Below are positions 54,190 to 63,367 of a stretch of DNA of 64,000 bases, in pieces. The notes beneath the pieces were generated by a model. That model worked only from the letters and a program-made list of their open reading frames with translations, was not told where the DNA came from and did no database searches. A program made the translations under genes and the position numbers. Origin of the DNA: Paenibacillus nasutitermitis (GTDB lineage Bacteria > Bacillota > Bacilli > Paenibacillales > Paenibacillaceae); assembly GCF_014641075.1 (NCBI RefSeq), contig NZ_BMHP01000001.1:1736001-1800000 (forward strand). The letters run 5' to 3'. Positions within the stretch are counted from its first letter, which is position 1; every line of letters starts with the position of its first letter.

Positions 54190-55341
54190 TTATTCCGTTT
54201 TCCCTTTGTATTTGCCTGTGCTTCTGAGGTGGACGTTTATCTTGATCTCCCTGATAGAATCCTCATGGAGAAAGAAAGGCTGTTTTTCCTTGAGCTTGCG
54301 GAACGTGGCCGGTTTCTCGCGATACAACGTCTGCTGCAGTTTGAAAGGATCACACTTTGCCTTAAGCGCTTTTCGGTATGTCGTTTCGATTTCATCACGA
54401 ATGACTTCTCTCGTTTGGTCTTCCAATGCCGTAATCGATGTCGTCTTGATTAGTTCAATGACAAAGCCTTTCACATTGACCTTCATATTGAATTGGCTGC
54501 TGTCCCCTGATCCGACTGGTTCAACCGAGAGCTTCGGATGGGCCATCATAACGACTGCGACAGGAGGACCCTGCTTGGGAATACGTACGGGTGTCTGGTC
54601 TAATTTGTACTCCATCCAGCGCGCACCTTTTAAGTCCTCTGCCGACATCCAGTTATTCATGATGTGATTCTTGAAGAAATAGGCACCGTTGATATCGAAC
54701 ATCGTCTTCGTTTTCTTATCCTCTGTCCAATTATTACGATCGATTGTGATAGAAGGCAGCATGCAGGGTTCTCCAGGTTCGTTCAATTCAGCGATGATGC
54801 GATTACTTGAAATCGGAATAATGTATGTCTTCTGCGAATTCATCTGGGCTGCGGTAAACACGATCGAATCCAGAGGAGGGAGGTTGAGTATCGATTTCTG
54901 AATTAGAACATCATCCAGTTTTTCTTTTGTGCCATACATAAGAATATTGTATCTTACTTCACGATAACGGTTCAGTGCCTGATAGGTCTCCAGCACGCCT
55001 TTACGAAGCAGGTTCTCGGTTAAAATGACGGCTTTGACATGACCCCAGTACAAGCGCAGCTGCGACGTTGCATTTATGGCAGATAGGGAGCCGGAAACTG
55101 TGTCCCCGTCTCCTTTGCCCACCCATACCGGAACTTTCGTTCCCTGGGGGAGATTTTCAGTCCGCGCGACATTCACGAAATTAAGCACTTGAACATAAGA
55201 CACATACCTGCCATTGACATAATCGATCCCGATTGCGGTCACATACGCCATGTTCTGAATGTCTTGCGAGTTGGCGCAGCCTTGGGTCGATATGAGAAGG
55301 AAACACGAAACTGCGAGTCCCCAGATGCGGGCTGCATTCAT
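54190..55341 (-). CDS. Spore germination lipoprotein, GerC family
   Basis: The 383-residue protein is the C subunit of a Ger-type nutrient receptor. Its lipoprotein signal peptide has the lipobox ISTQGC with acylation at Cys22. The body follows the Ger(x)C family: AYVTAIGIDYVNGRYVSYVQVLNFVNVA and GHVKAVILTENLLRKGVLETYQALNRYREVRYN near residues 100-130. The lipoprotein sits on the outer face of the inner spore membrane with the A and B subunits. Its start overlaps the stop of the A gene by 4 bases. It is the last gene of the operon. Confidence 0.92.
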   Translation of the reverse strand: MNAARIWGLAVSCFLLISTQGCANSQDIQNMAYVTAIGIDYVNGRYVSYVQVLNFVNVARTENLPQGTKVPVWVGKGDGDTVSGSLSAINATSQLRLYWGHVKAVILTENLLRKGVLETYQALNRYREVRYNILMYGTKEKLDDVLIQKSILNLPPLDSIVFTAAQMNSQKTYIIPISSNRIIAELNEPGEPCMLPSITIDRNNWTEDKKTKTMFDINGAYFFKNHIMNNWMSAEDLKGARWMEYKLDQTPVRIPKQGPPVAVVMMAHPKLSVEPVGSGDSSQFNMKVNVKGFVIELIKTTSITALEDQTREVIRDEIETTYRKALKAKCDPFKLQQTLYREKPATFRKLKEKQPFFLHEDSIREIKINVHLRSTGKYKGKTE

Positions 55342-56819
55342 TGGCCTTCTTCTCCTTCCCGGTCACGATCAATCGTATTCAGGCTTTTAGGTCTCTTCTT
55401 TAATAAAGTCCACGGTACTCGCAGAAAAGAACTGGCCACTTCATGCAATCTGAGTGGGGACAACGGCGCCAGATAATTTACGCCGAACGAACGCAGACTG
55501 GACATATAGGCAATCATAATGATCACGCCAAGTATCAAACCGTACATCCCTAAAAAAGATGCCAGGAAGAAAAAAATCAACCGCAAAATACTGACCATGG
55601 TGCTTAGCGTTTGGTTGACCAATGTTACAGAGGACACAGCAGTAACTGCGCCTACGACCACGACGGAGGGCGATACCAGACCGGCTCGTATCGCAGCGTC
55701 GCCGATGATCAAAGCGCCGATGGAGGTCAGGGTTTGTCCGATCGAGCTGGGCAGCCGAACACCCGCTTCGCGGAAAATTTCCAGCAGCATCAACAGAATA
55801 AACATTTCCATTTGTGAGGAGAGAGGCAGACCCAGCCGTGAAATAGCGATGGTGGCCATCATCCGGAATGGTATCTGGTCGGGATGAAAGGCCACAAGGG
55901 ATACCCAAATACCTGGCAAAAAGATGGAAATGAACAAACTGAAAATCCTGATGATCCGCGAAAAAGAAATATAAACATAGTTAAAATGTACATCTTCCGG
56001 CGATTTCATAATGTAGGTTAGTCCCGCAGGGCCGCTCAGAACCATCGGGATTCCGTCCACAATCAGAACAAACCGGCCCGCAAGCAAAGAGCTTACGATG
56101 TAATCAGGTCTCCCGGTAAAGTCCAGGAGAGGGAGGATCTTGAATTTGGAGCCAACCAGCATCTCTTCCAGTTGGTTAATGCTGTAGATGCCGTCCAAAT
56201 GGATACTGTCCAGACGCTTGCGTAATTCATTTAACAACTTGGGTGAAATAATATCATACATATACAGGAGCCCGACTTTGGTCCTGGTTCTGACGCCGAG
56301 TGTATGGTATTCGACATGTAAAGAACGGCTTCGGATCCGTTTGCGGACCAAGGCGATATTCACCACAATATCCTCGACGAAGCAATCTCTGGGACCTTTT
56401 ATTGATATTTCCGTATTTGAATCGTTAGGCTGCCGTTGGGGACGGTTCGATAATCCCAACGAATAGAGGGCTTCTTCCTTGACAAATAAAAAGATTAAAC
56501 TACCCTCGAACAGAATTTCATCCACTTTATCTGGCGATGATCCGTTCTCAAAAGATTGGATCGGGAGAATCGTGGTTAATGGTGTCAATGGCTGCAGGAA
56601 ATTGCCCTGTTTATCATAATGCTCTGCCAGCTTCGGAATAACAATCTTGTCAATTTCAATGTCGTCGCATAGTCCATCAGCATAGGCTAGGATGACCCGT
56701 GTGTCTGCTTTTTCCCCAAAATCGAAGCTTCTGATACGTACGTCTTCCGATTCGGCGTATTGTGTTCTAAGCCGTTCCTCTGTCCAGACCTCATGACTCT
56801 TCTGAGATTGCATATTCAT
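55338..56819 (-). CDS. Spore germination receptor subunit, GerA family
   Basis: The 493-residue protein has a soluble N-terminal half and a C-terminal half with about five membrane segments. Family signatures are visible as DCFVEDIVVNIALVRKRIRS and RVRTRTKVGLLYMYDI-like text near residues 145-185 and GLPLSSQMEMFILLMLLEIFREAGVRLPSSIGQTLTSIGALIIGDAAIRAGLVSP in the membrane half. The A subunit forms the channel and binds the germinant. I chose the ATG at 56819: GGAGGGGAG is just upstream and it overlaps the B stop by 4 bases. Confidence 0.93.
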   Translation of the reverse strand: MNMQSQKSHEVWTEERLRTQYAESEDVRIRSFDFGEKADTRVILAYADGLCDDIEIDKIVIPKLAEHYDKQGNFLQPLTPLTTILPIQSFENGSSPDKVDEILFEGSLIFLFVKEEALYSLGLSNRPQRQPNDSNTEISIKGPRDCFVEDIVVNIALVRKRIRSRSLHVEYHTLGVRTRTKVGLLYMYDIISPKLLNELRKRLDSIHLDGIYSINQLEEMLVGSKFKILPLLDFTGRPDYIVSSLLAGRFVLIVDGIPMVLSGPAGLTYIMKSPEDVHFNYVYISFSRIIRIFSLFISIFLPGIWVSLVAFHPDQIPFRMMATIAISRLGLPLSSQMEMFILLMLLEIFREAGVRLPSSIGQTLTSIGALIIGDAAIRAGLVSPSVVVVGAVTAVSSVTLVNQTLSTMVSILRLIFFFLASFLGMYGLILGVIIMIAYMSSLRSFGVNYLAPLSPLRLHEVASSFLRVPWTLLKKRPKSLNTIDRDREGEEGQ

Positions 56820-57910
56820 ACACTCCCCTCCTTGACAGGCTTGGAAAATAAGGCGATCAACATCCACAGGAAGGACAAGGCGAGCAGCACGGTTAACGAA
56901 ATTGGCATGTAATAGCGGCTCAACCAGAGGAAAAAGATATACTCATTAATGGGAAACAGAGACCAGGTAAGATAACTCAGCATAATCCCGACAATGACCC
57001 AGAGGCGGGTACGAATTCTCTTGATTGGAAGAAGCTCGATAATCAAATAGACGGAGAGGCTGATCCGGATACAGGCGCCAGACAGCCATTGGAAAATGGA
57101 GAAGAAGTCTACGTGCTCGACATATTGTCCAATCTTAACGAGCCTCCATTGTTCATAAGGGGAGATCATCTGATTCGCGGCTTCAATAGGCCCGAACTCC
57201 GTTATGGCCCCCACAAGAGGGCCGACCGTGATGAGTGTAACAAAAACAGCGTAGATCACTACCGGCCAGGCGCGTATCTTGGTCTTGATCCGATGCTGCA
57301 GCGCTATAAGCACGATCAGTTCCACGAAGCCTCCCCCTGTATAGACCATACCTTTCAGTACGGGAGACCACCCTTGTTCCAGCATAGGCTGAAGCAAATG
57401 ATAATCCTTCATGGAGGAATTGGAAACAGCCACGAAGATACCGAGCACGACTACAATGGGGAGCAGGATGCCGGATAAAATAGCAATGACCCTCAGACCC
57501 CAAAGAGCCAGAATCGTGCAAATGACTACCAGCGCAACGACGAGCAGAAGCTCAGGACTTTGCGGCAAATAGTTCGTTATATTCCATCGTGCCGTTTGAA
57601 CGACTGTCGTTCCTCCTATCATGTACAAGATGATAATAAGAGGTGCAATCAGCAACCATGAAAGGGAAGGGTGCGTTTTGTCAGCCAACCAGGCATGCCA
57701 CTTCTGCTGCCCGGATCTTTGGATAAGCCATACGAGCAGCAAACTCCAAACAATGAAAAGCGCTCCGGAAACAAGGGCCGTAATCCATGCATCCCTGCCA
57801 GAGGCACCAAGGACCATGGGGTTGACAATTACATGTGTACAGAGGCCGTTCATTAATGAAAAAACCATAAAAACCTGCAGCATGCTGATTTTTGTTTTTC
57901 CCGTAGTCAT
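56816..57910 (-). CDS. Spore germination receptor subunit, GerB family
   Basis: The 364-residue protein has about ten transmembrane segments and the amino-acid-permease-like fold of GerB. It begins MTTGKTKISMLQVFMVFSLMNG and has the conserved HVIVNPMVLGASGRDAW. The B subunit helps recognise the germinant and is needed for assembly with A and C. Here the order is B-A-C instead of the common A-B-C. The ribosome site before the ATG is weak (AGG about 13 bases away). It is the first gene of the operon. Confidence 0.92.
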   Translation of the reverse strand: MTTGKTKISMLQVFMVFSLMNGLCTHVIVNPMVLGASGRDAWITALVSGALFIVWSLLLVWLIQRSGQQKWHAWLADKTHPSLSWLLIAPLIIILYMIGGTTVVQTARWNITNYLPQSPELLLVVALVVICTILALWGLRVIAILSGILLPIVVVLGIFVAVSNSSMKDYHLLQPMLEQGWSPVLKGMVYTGGGFVELIVLIALQHRIKTKIRAWPVVIYAVFVTLITVGPLVGAITEFGPIEAANQMISPYEQWRLVKIGQYVEHVDFFSIFQWLSGACIRISLSVYLIIELLPIKRIRTRLWVIVGIMLSYLTWSLFPINEYIFFLWLSRYYMPISLTVLLALSFLWMLIALFSKPVKEGSV

Positions 57911-58173
57911 TTAGGCGTATACCTGGTGTATGGTCGCATCTTCATCACATTAGACCCTTTCATCCAACTTGAAAATTTCTTGCCCTTGGTGCAAGAGTAA
58001 TCGTGGATATAGATGAAGATAGTATGGTTTTCCTGAGCTTCATTTATGCAGGAGAGGAGGGAGGAAATGGATTAATGGATCGTGGGTGGAAAAAGATGAA
58101 ACCGGAGCGATCATAAATGAGCCCAATTTGGTGAGTGATTAGTTTCTTCCCGGAATCGCGCTATAAATACACA
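57911..58173. other. Gap upstream of the germinant receptor operon
   Basis: No gene is seen. A CATACAC word 20-30 bases before the gerB-like start (minus strand) resembles the -10 box of sigma-G promoters, but no matching -35 box is at the right distance. Confidence 0.4.
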
Positions 58174-58219
58174 AAAAAACCCGGATAACGTTGCCGCCAT
58201 ATGGCGTGACGTATCCGGG
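58174..58219 (-). terminator. Terminator of the qox operon
   Basis: On the minus strand CCCGGATACGT pairs with ACGTTATCCGGG-type sequence around an inner CGCCATATGGCG palindrome, followed by seven T. Confidence 0.85.
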
Positions 58220-58239
58220 ATCTTTGTAAGCCAATTTTA

Positions 58240-58584
58240 TTAGTACATCTCGTTGTTCGCCATGATCCAAACAGAACCTGCGATAATGGTGACAACAATG
58301 ACCAGGCCGAAAATCAATGTCATCAGATTATAGCGCGGACCTTTCTCCTCACGCAGATGCATGAAGAAGAGAAGTTGAACCGCAAACTGCAGGATTGCCG
58401 CCCCAATCAACACGATCCTTGCTGATGTCCCTTCGAGCCATCCGTTCAGCACGACCATGAGCGGGATAATGGTCAGGACAATGGAGAGGAGAAAACCGAT
58501 CGTATAAGACTTCAACGAGCCATGTCCGCCTTCATGCCCGTGGCTGCAATGCGCTTCGTGTGTTCCGCCGCTGTGCTGGGCCAT
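58240..58584 (-). CDS. qoxD: Cytochrome aa3/bo quinol oxidase subunit IV
   Basis: The 114-residue protein has a His-rich N-terminal tail (AQHSGGTHEAHCSHGHEGGHG) and three transmembrane segments, as in CyoD/QoxD. It stabilises the oxidase. It ends the operon, one base after subunit III, and a terminator follows. The His-rich tail may bind copper or other metal, but it varies among homologues. Confidence 0.9.
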   Translation of the reverse strand: MAQHSGGTHEAHCSHGHEGGHGSLKSYTIGFLLSIVLTIIPLMVVLNGWLEGTSARIVLIGAAILQFAVQLLFFMHLREEKGPRYNLMTLIFGLVIVVTIIAGSVWIMANNEMY

Positions 58585-58585
58585 A

Positions 58586-59212
58586 TCACAACACCCCCAT
58601 CAAATAGACGATCGTGAAGACGAAAATCCAGACAACGTCAAGAAAATGCCAGTAAAGACTTGTAATGTTAACTTTGCGGCGCGTCACGGGCGTAATGCCG
58701 TGACGCGCAATTTGGATCATGATTCCGGCTATCCAGACAATACCGACCGTTACATGGATACCATGAGTGCCCACCAGCGTGAAGAAGCTGGAGAAGAAAG
58801 CACTGGTGCCGATCGTATAACCTTCGTTAACGAGTTTCATGAATTCTGCAACTTCAAGGCCGACAAAGGTCGCACCCAGAAGTATAGTGACGGCCAGCCA
58901 GCCGATCAAGCCCTTGCGGCTGCCTTTATTCATGGAGAGTACTGCTAGACCGCTCGTGAAGCTGCTGGTTAGCAAAATGAACGTTTCGACGATAATACCG
59001 GGCATCTCGAATATTTCTTTCGGTCCCGGTCCTCCTGCGTGATTGCCGTGAAGGACTACATAGGTAGCGAACAATGTGGCAAATAGCACGCAGTCGGTGA
59101 TCAGGAAGATCCAGAAGCCAAACTGACGGAGCTCCTCCTGATTGACATGCCCGTCTTGGCCATCTTTATGAGCGTGTACTTGGGATTGTGTATGATTGCC
59201 AGCCTGTGCCAT
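58586..59212 (-). CDS. qoxC: Quinol oxidase subunit III
   Basis: The 208-residue protein has five transmembrane segments and family patterns FGFWIFLITDCVLFATLFATYVVL near residue 30 and GTHGIHVTVGIVWI near residue 150. Subunit III binds lipids and helps the stability of subunit I. The ATG shares one base with the stop of subunit I (TGATG), and the AGGAGG ribosome site lies inside the end of that gene, so expression is coupled. Confidence 0.94.
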   Translation of the reverse strand: MAQAGNHTQSQVHAHKDGQDGHVNQEELRQFGFWIFLITDCVLFATLFATYVVLHGNHAGGPGPKEIFEMPGIIVETFILLTSSFTSGLAVLSMNKGSRKGLIGWLAVTILLGATFVGLEVAEFMKLVNEGYTIGTSAFFSSFFTLVGTHGIHVTVGIVWIAGIMIQIARHGITPVTRRKVNITSLYWHFLDVVWIFVFTIVYLMGVL

Positions 59213-61182
59213 CAGGAAAACCTCCTAGCCGCAGCTTCCGTGCGTTTGATTTCGTCTACCGGAATATTATATTCGGTATTGTAATTGAATGAGTGCGCCA
59301 GCATCGTCGCCGCGACGCCGATAAAGCCGGGAATAGCAATCCACAGCCAATGAAATACAAGACCGAAGCCGACGAGGAACCAGCACACCGATTGGATGAA
59401 TGGAATCGCCGAGTTTTTTGGATAATGAATCGGTTCGATCGGTGCTTGCGGAGTAGGCGCAAGGCCTGCAGCCAGCCGTTCTTTCTCTTCCCACAATGGC
59501 TCGCGGTCTGTAACGACCGGAATCACCGCGAAATTATACAGCGGAGCAGGGGAAGGGATCGACCATTCGAGCGTACGCCCGTTCCAAGGATCTCCCGTAG
59601 TATCCTTCTCCATAAACTTGATACTGTGGGCAATTTGCCAAACCTGGAACAAGAAGCCAAGCCCCATCAGGAAGCCGCCGATCGTCGAGGTGAAGTTGAG
59701 TCCCCACCAGCCGGTATCCCAGCCGTAGGTGCTGACACGCCGTGTCATTCCGTCAAGGCCGACAAAATACTGCGGCATGAAGCAGACGTAGAAGCCGATA
59801 TTCCAGATCCAGAATGCCCATTTGCCAAGCTTCTCATTGAGCTTGAAACCGAACATTTTCGGCCACCAGTAATAAAGGCCGGCGAAGTACCCGAAGGCGA
59901 CGCCCCCGATAAGCACCTGATGGAAGTGGGCGATCAGGAAGTAGCTGTTATGGAACTGGAAGTCGGCCGGAGCGACAGACAACAGCACACCGGTCATGCC
60001 TCCAATGACAAAGCAGGGAATAAAAGCAATTGTCCAGAGCATTGGCGTCGAGAAGTTTATCCTTCCTCGATACATGGTGAACAGCCAGTTGAAGATTTTA
60101 ACCCCGGTAGGGATTGCTATTATCATTGTTGTGACAGCAAAGAAGGTATTGACATTCGCGCCGGAGCCCATCGTAAAGAAGTGATGGAGCCATGTGAAGA
60201 ATGACAGCAGACTGATAATCATCATGGCGAATACCATGGATTTATAGCCGAACAGCCGCTTCTTGGCGAATGTCGAGACGATCTCCGAGAAGATACCGAA
60301 GGCAGGCAGAACCACGATATAAACCTCGGGATGTCCCCACATCCAGATCAGGTTGATATACATCATCGCATTGCCTCCACCGTCCATGGTGAAGAAGTGG
60401 GCCCCGAGGAACCGGTCGAGGAACAGCAATGCAAGCGTAACGGTCAGAATGGGGAATGCGAAAATAATCGTAATGCAGCTCGTAAGTACGGACCACGTAA
60501 ACATCGGTACTTTTGACCAGGTCATTCCTGGTGCGCGCATTTTAATAATGGTAACGATAAAGTTGATACCTGTCATCAGGGAGCCGATCCCCGAAATCTG
60601 AATCCCCCAAATATAGAAGTCCTGCCCAACGCCCGGACTACCCGTCAATTCAGAAAGTGGGGGATACGACAGCCATCCTGCGTCTGGGGAGCCCCCAATA
60701 ATGAACGACATATTGAACAGCATCGCACCAATGAAGAACAGCCAGAAACTTAGCGAGTTCAGGAATGGAAACGCGACATCGCGCGCGCCAATCTGAAGCG
60801 GCACTGCAATGTTGAACAGTCCAAACATCAGCGGCATCGCCATGAACAAAATCATAATAACGCCATGTGTCGTGAATACTTGATTATAATGCTCCGGAGT
60901 CAGGAATTCCATATCCGGAAAGGCGAGCTGCGTCCGCATCATCAGCGCATCGACGCCGCCGCGGAAGAGCATCAGCAAGGAGGCGATAATGTACATGATG
61001 CCTACCTTCTTGTGATCGACGGTAGTCAGCCATTCACGCCAAAGCCAGCCCCACTTCTTAAAGGCCGTTAGGACAAATATGATAGCGATTGTCGTCATGG
61101 CGATCGCCACATCCGCTCCGTATATAAGCGGATCGCCTGTCACGAAGAACCAGGACAGAAAGTCTTTGATCTTCTCAAACAT
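59212..61182 (-). CDS. qoxB: Quinol oxidase subunit I (heme-copper oxidase)
   Basis: The 656-residue protein has 14-15 transmembrane segments. Conserved sites are visible: WGHPEVYIVVLPAFG with the CuB ligand His and the cross-linked Tyr, HHFFTMG with two further CuB ligands, and HFHQVLIGG near the heme ligands. It reduces oxygen to water at the heme-copper centre and pumps protons. The extra N- and C-terminal helices are typical of quinol oxidases. It lies 20 bases after subunit II. Confidence 0.96.
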   Translation of the reverse strand: MFEKIKDFLSWFFVTGDPLIYGADVAIAMTTIAIIFVLTAFKKWGWLWREWLTTVDHKKVGIMYIIASLLMLFRGGVDALMMRTQLAFPDMEFLTPEHYNQVFTTHGVIMILFMAMPLMFGLFNIAVPLQIGARDVAFPFLNSLSFWLFFIGAMLFNMSFIIGGSPDAGWLSYPPLSELTGSPGVGQDFYIWGIQISGIGSLMTGINFIVTIIKMRAPGMTWSKVPMFTWSVLTSCITIIFAFPILTVTLALLFLDRFLGAHFFTMDGGGNAMMYINLIWMWGHPEVYIVVLPAFGIFSEIVSTFAKKRLFGYKSMVFAMMIISLLSFFTWLHHFFTMGSGANVNTFFAVTTMIIAIPTGVKIFNWLFTMYRGRINFSTPMLWTIAFIPCFVIGGMTGVLLSVAPADFQFHNSYFLIAHFHQVLIGGVAFGYFAGLYYWWPKMFGFKLNEKLGKWAFWIWNIGFYVCFMPQYFVGLDGMTRRVSTYGWDTGWWGLNFTSTIGGFLMGLGFLFQVWQIAHSIKFMEKDTTGDPWNGRTLEWSIPSPAPLYNFAVIPVVTDREPLWEEKERLAAGLAPTPQAPIEPIHYPKNSAIPFIQSVCWFLVGFGLVFHWLWIAIPGFIGVAATMLAHSFNYNTEYNIPVDEIKRTEAAARRFS

Positions 61183-61202
61183 AAGGTTAGGTGCCTCCTT
61201 TT

Positions 61203-62252
61203 CTAGTGATTATGCCCCGTATCCGCGGCACCGGTATCTTCGTGATTCATATCCATATCCATTTCTTCCATGCCAGAACCTGAGTCTACATTGTCCTTCA
61301 GGTTGAGATCAGGCACAGGCTGACTTCCCCCGTTCTCGCGCTCCTTATGCAAATCGCTGAGCGTCGTCGCTTTGCGCCCGAGGCCGCCTTCAGCACCGCG
61401 ATTCATTGAATAATCATGAACGATCCGGTGGAATAAGCCGTCGGAGATAGAACCATATGTTACTATTGGCGAAGTCCCAGGCTTCACCAGCTGCTGATAA
61501 GCTTCATCTGTCAGCGCGCCGCCTTTTGACTTGACTTCATTTATCCAGCCATCGAATTCATCTTGAGTGACGGCTTTCGTCGTAAAGGCCATCTTGGCAA
61601 ATTCGCGTCCCGTGAAATTCGCACCGGTACCGAAATAATCGCCAACCTCATCGGCCTGCAGATGCAGTGTCGTCGCCATGCCCGACATCGTATAAATCAT
61701 GCCACCCAGCTGTGGAACCCAGAAGGAGTTCATCGGTCCATCCGAGGTCAGGTCAAACTTGACAGGCGTGTTCTCGGGAATAACGAGTGTATTGATTGTC
61801 GCAATGCCTTGATCGGGATATTGAAACAGCCATTTCCAATCCAGCGAAGTCACTTGCACCGTTATTGGAGCATTGTCCGATTTGAGCGGCTTGGCCGGAT
61901 CCAGCCTGTGCGTATAAATTCCGGTTACGATTGCCAGAATTACAATGGCGACAATAGGAATACCCCACCAGATCGTCTCAAGCTTGGTGCTGTGCTCCCA
62001 TTTAGGCTGGTAGGCCGCTTTGTTCCCCGGCTTATCCCGGTATCGCCATATGATCCAGGCGGTAATGGCGAACACCGGAACCGCGATGACGAGACACAGC
62101 AGCATAGTAAAAACAATCAGATCGCGCTGCTGCTCGCCGACCGGCCCTTTTGGGTCGAATACGACCATGGATGTACAACCGGAAGCCAGGACCGGTACTG
62201 CGGTCAGCACGCCGGCAACGGCAAGACGCCGCAAACCTTTCGCTACGTTCAT
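61203..62252 (-). CDS. qoxA: Quinol oxidase subunit II (lipoprotein)
   Basis: The 349-residue protein has a lipoprotein signal with lipobox LASGC (Cys26), two transmembrane segments and a cupredoxin-like domain (SLDWKWLFQYPDQGIATINTL, NSFWVPQLGGMIYTMSGM). The CuA ligand set of cytochrome c oxidases is missing (FTGREFAKMAF at the place of the usual Cys motif), so quinol is the electron donor. A long C-terminal tail is rich in Met, Asp and His (MEEMDMDMNHED). I chose the ATG at 62252 because GGGAG lies 9 bases upstream. It opens the qoxABCD operon. Confidence 0.94.
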   Translation of the reverse strand: MNVAKGLRRLAVAGVLTAVPVLASGCTSMVVFDPKGPVGEQQRDLIVFTMLLCLVIAVPVFAITAWIIWRYRDKPGNKAAYQPKWEHSTKLETIWWGIPIVAIVILAIVTGIYTHRLDPAKPLKSDNAPITVQVTSLDWKWLFQYPDQGIATINTLVIPENTPVKFDLTSDGPMNSFWVPQLGGMIYTMSGMATTLHLQADEVGDYFGTGANFTGREFAKMAFTTKAVTQDEFDGWINEVKSKGGALTDEAYQQLVKPGTSPIVTYGSISDGLFHRIVHDYSMNRGAEGGLGRKATTLSDLHKERENGGSQPVPDLNLKDNVDSGSGMEEMDMDMNHEDTGAADTGHNH

Positions 62253-62396
62253 CTCTCTCATCTCCCAACATTCCAATCTTATCGGCAAGAACGGGCCCCC
62301 GATATGAGAAATCTCACACTTTCACTAAACCCTTGTGAAAATAATAACATGTTCCTTTTGTTTCGTATCGGGTGTTAACAAAGGCGTCATCAGACA

Positions 62397-62432
62397 GTCG
62401 AAATTTCGTAATATTTCGTTCAAAATTTCGAC
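62397..62432. promoter_or_regulatory. ATTTCG repeats upstream of qox
   Basis: GTCGAAATTT (62397-62406) and AAATTTCGAC (62423-62432) are perfect inverted arms 16 bases apart. Within the element ATTTCG occurs three times, about one helical turn apart (62403, 62413 and 62425). It lies about 150 bases before qoxA and looks like a protein-binding array. Confidence 0.45.
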
Positions 62433-62537
62433 GTAATTAGACCTTAAAATCATTACCCATTTACCATTCAAACGAAAAGGGAAGTGCAAGCCGTCTACGG
62501 GTATAGGAAGATATCCGGTAGTCAGTCAAACATAGAA

Positions 62538-62567
62538 AAAGGCTGCTTCCGCTTGGAAGCAACCTTT
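62538..62567 (-). terminator. Terminator of the small membrane protein gene
   Basis: On the minus strand AAAGGTTGCTTCC-AAGC-GGAAGCAGCCTTT, then TTC. One mismatch is in the stem. Confidence 0.75.
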
Positions 62568-62581
62568 AAGGGACGCTTGTT

Positions 62582-62842
62582 TTAGTAATCATTTTCCGTT
62601 TCGGACTTCCGTTTGTGAACAAGGTTCATAGCGGTACCGATTGTGTACGTGAACACGCTGCCTACCAGAAATCCGATGCCCAACATCAGGAGCATGTTGC
62701 TGTCGCTAAAGTGACTGATATTGACCAGACACAAGACAACGCCTGCGCAAAGAGCGACCCAAGAGGCGATGTGCATGGCGAGAAACAACGATTTACCTTC
62801 CTGTGCTGTCTGCCGCTCCACGACTGCTGTTTTTGTTGACAT
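62582..62842 (-). CDS. Small membrane protein, function unknown
   Basis: The 86-residue protein has two transmembrane segments (about residues 19-39 and 50-70) and charged ends. I do not recognise a family. A GAGGAAGTGA ribosome site precedes the ATG. It has its own promoter and terminator, and lies upstream of the qox operon in the same direction, so a link to respiration is possible but unproven. Confidence 0.65.
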   Translation of the reverse strand: MSTKTAVVERQTAQEGKSLFLAMHIASWVALCAGVVLCLVNISHFSDSNMLLMLGIGFLVGSVFTYTIGTAMNLVHKRKSETENDY

Positions 62843-62896
62843 GTTATATTCACTTCCTCAATGAAATTGTTAAGACTGACAAAATACTTATTCCTT

Positions 62897-62927
62897 ATTA
62901 TAACACAAAAAAAGCGTTTGCGTTCAA
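62897..62927 (-). promoter_or_regulatory. Promoter of the small membrane protein gene
   Basis: On the minus strand TTGAAC (62927-62922), a 19-base spacer and TATAAT (62902-62897). TTGAACG is repeated just upstream, which may be a regulator site. Confidence 0.55.
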
Positions 62928-63011
62928 AAAACGTTCAAATTTTGATCATAAAACAGACACTTTCTTATAGAGGCATCTGAATGTTTTTAACCCTTTGAGG
63001 GAACGGTGAAT

Positions 63012-63245
63012 CCCATTCCAAAGCGGTTCAACGGCATCCGCAAGGATTGATTATGGACTTCCAGAAGAAACAGGAGCAATTGAAACCACGGATGGAAATG
63101 ATTTAAGAATAAGACTGGCAGCGGGAAGGGAAACCAATTTCGGATGCAAGGCGTGGGGAAAAGGTGAAACGCTCATATGGGCCGTAGATTGTGGACAGGA
63201 AAGAGAACTTGAGATTGATATTCTGTCTGTTTCTTCCAATAATTA
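63012..63245 (+). pseudogene. Possible 3' remnant of an unknown gene
   Basis: One frame free of stops for 77 codons encodes IPFQSGSTASARIDYG and later GRETNFGCKAWGKGETL and ends with a stop at TAG. The composition looks like a real exported or enzyme domain, but there is no start codon or ribosome site; a GTG in another frame follows GAGGGA. I do not recognise it. It may be a decayed gene or chance. Confidence 0.3.
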
Positions 63246-63279
63246 GGACTACCATCCAACACGTTTTTTTCATGCAGAA

Positions 63280-63320
63280 AATGGCAGCCGGCAATGTGCA
63301 AACACATCGCAGGCTGCCAT
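63280..63320 (-). terminator. Probable terminator after the partial gene
   Basis: AATGGCAGCC pairs with GGCTGCCATT through a long stem with one internal mismatch and GCAATGTG/CACATCGC pairs inside. The T tail on the minus strand is short. Confidence 0.6.
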
Positions 63321-63367
63321 TCTCATTAGCAAGTGATTAGAAAACTTGGCAAGCGGCGGACAACGGG

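Noticed and set aside
59293-60204. 303-codon open frame opposite qoxB
   Set aside because: A shadow of the strongly conserved oxidase gene, with no ribosome site.
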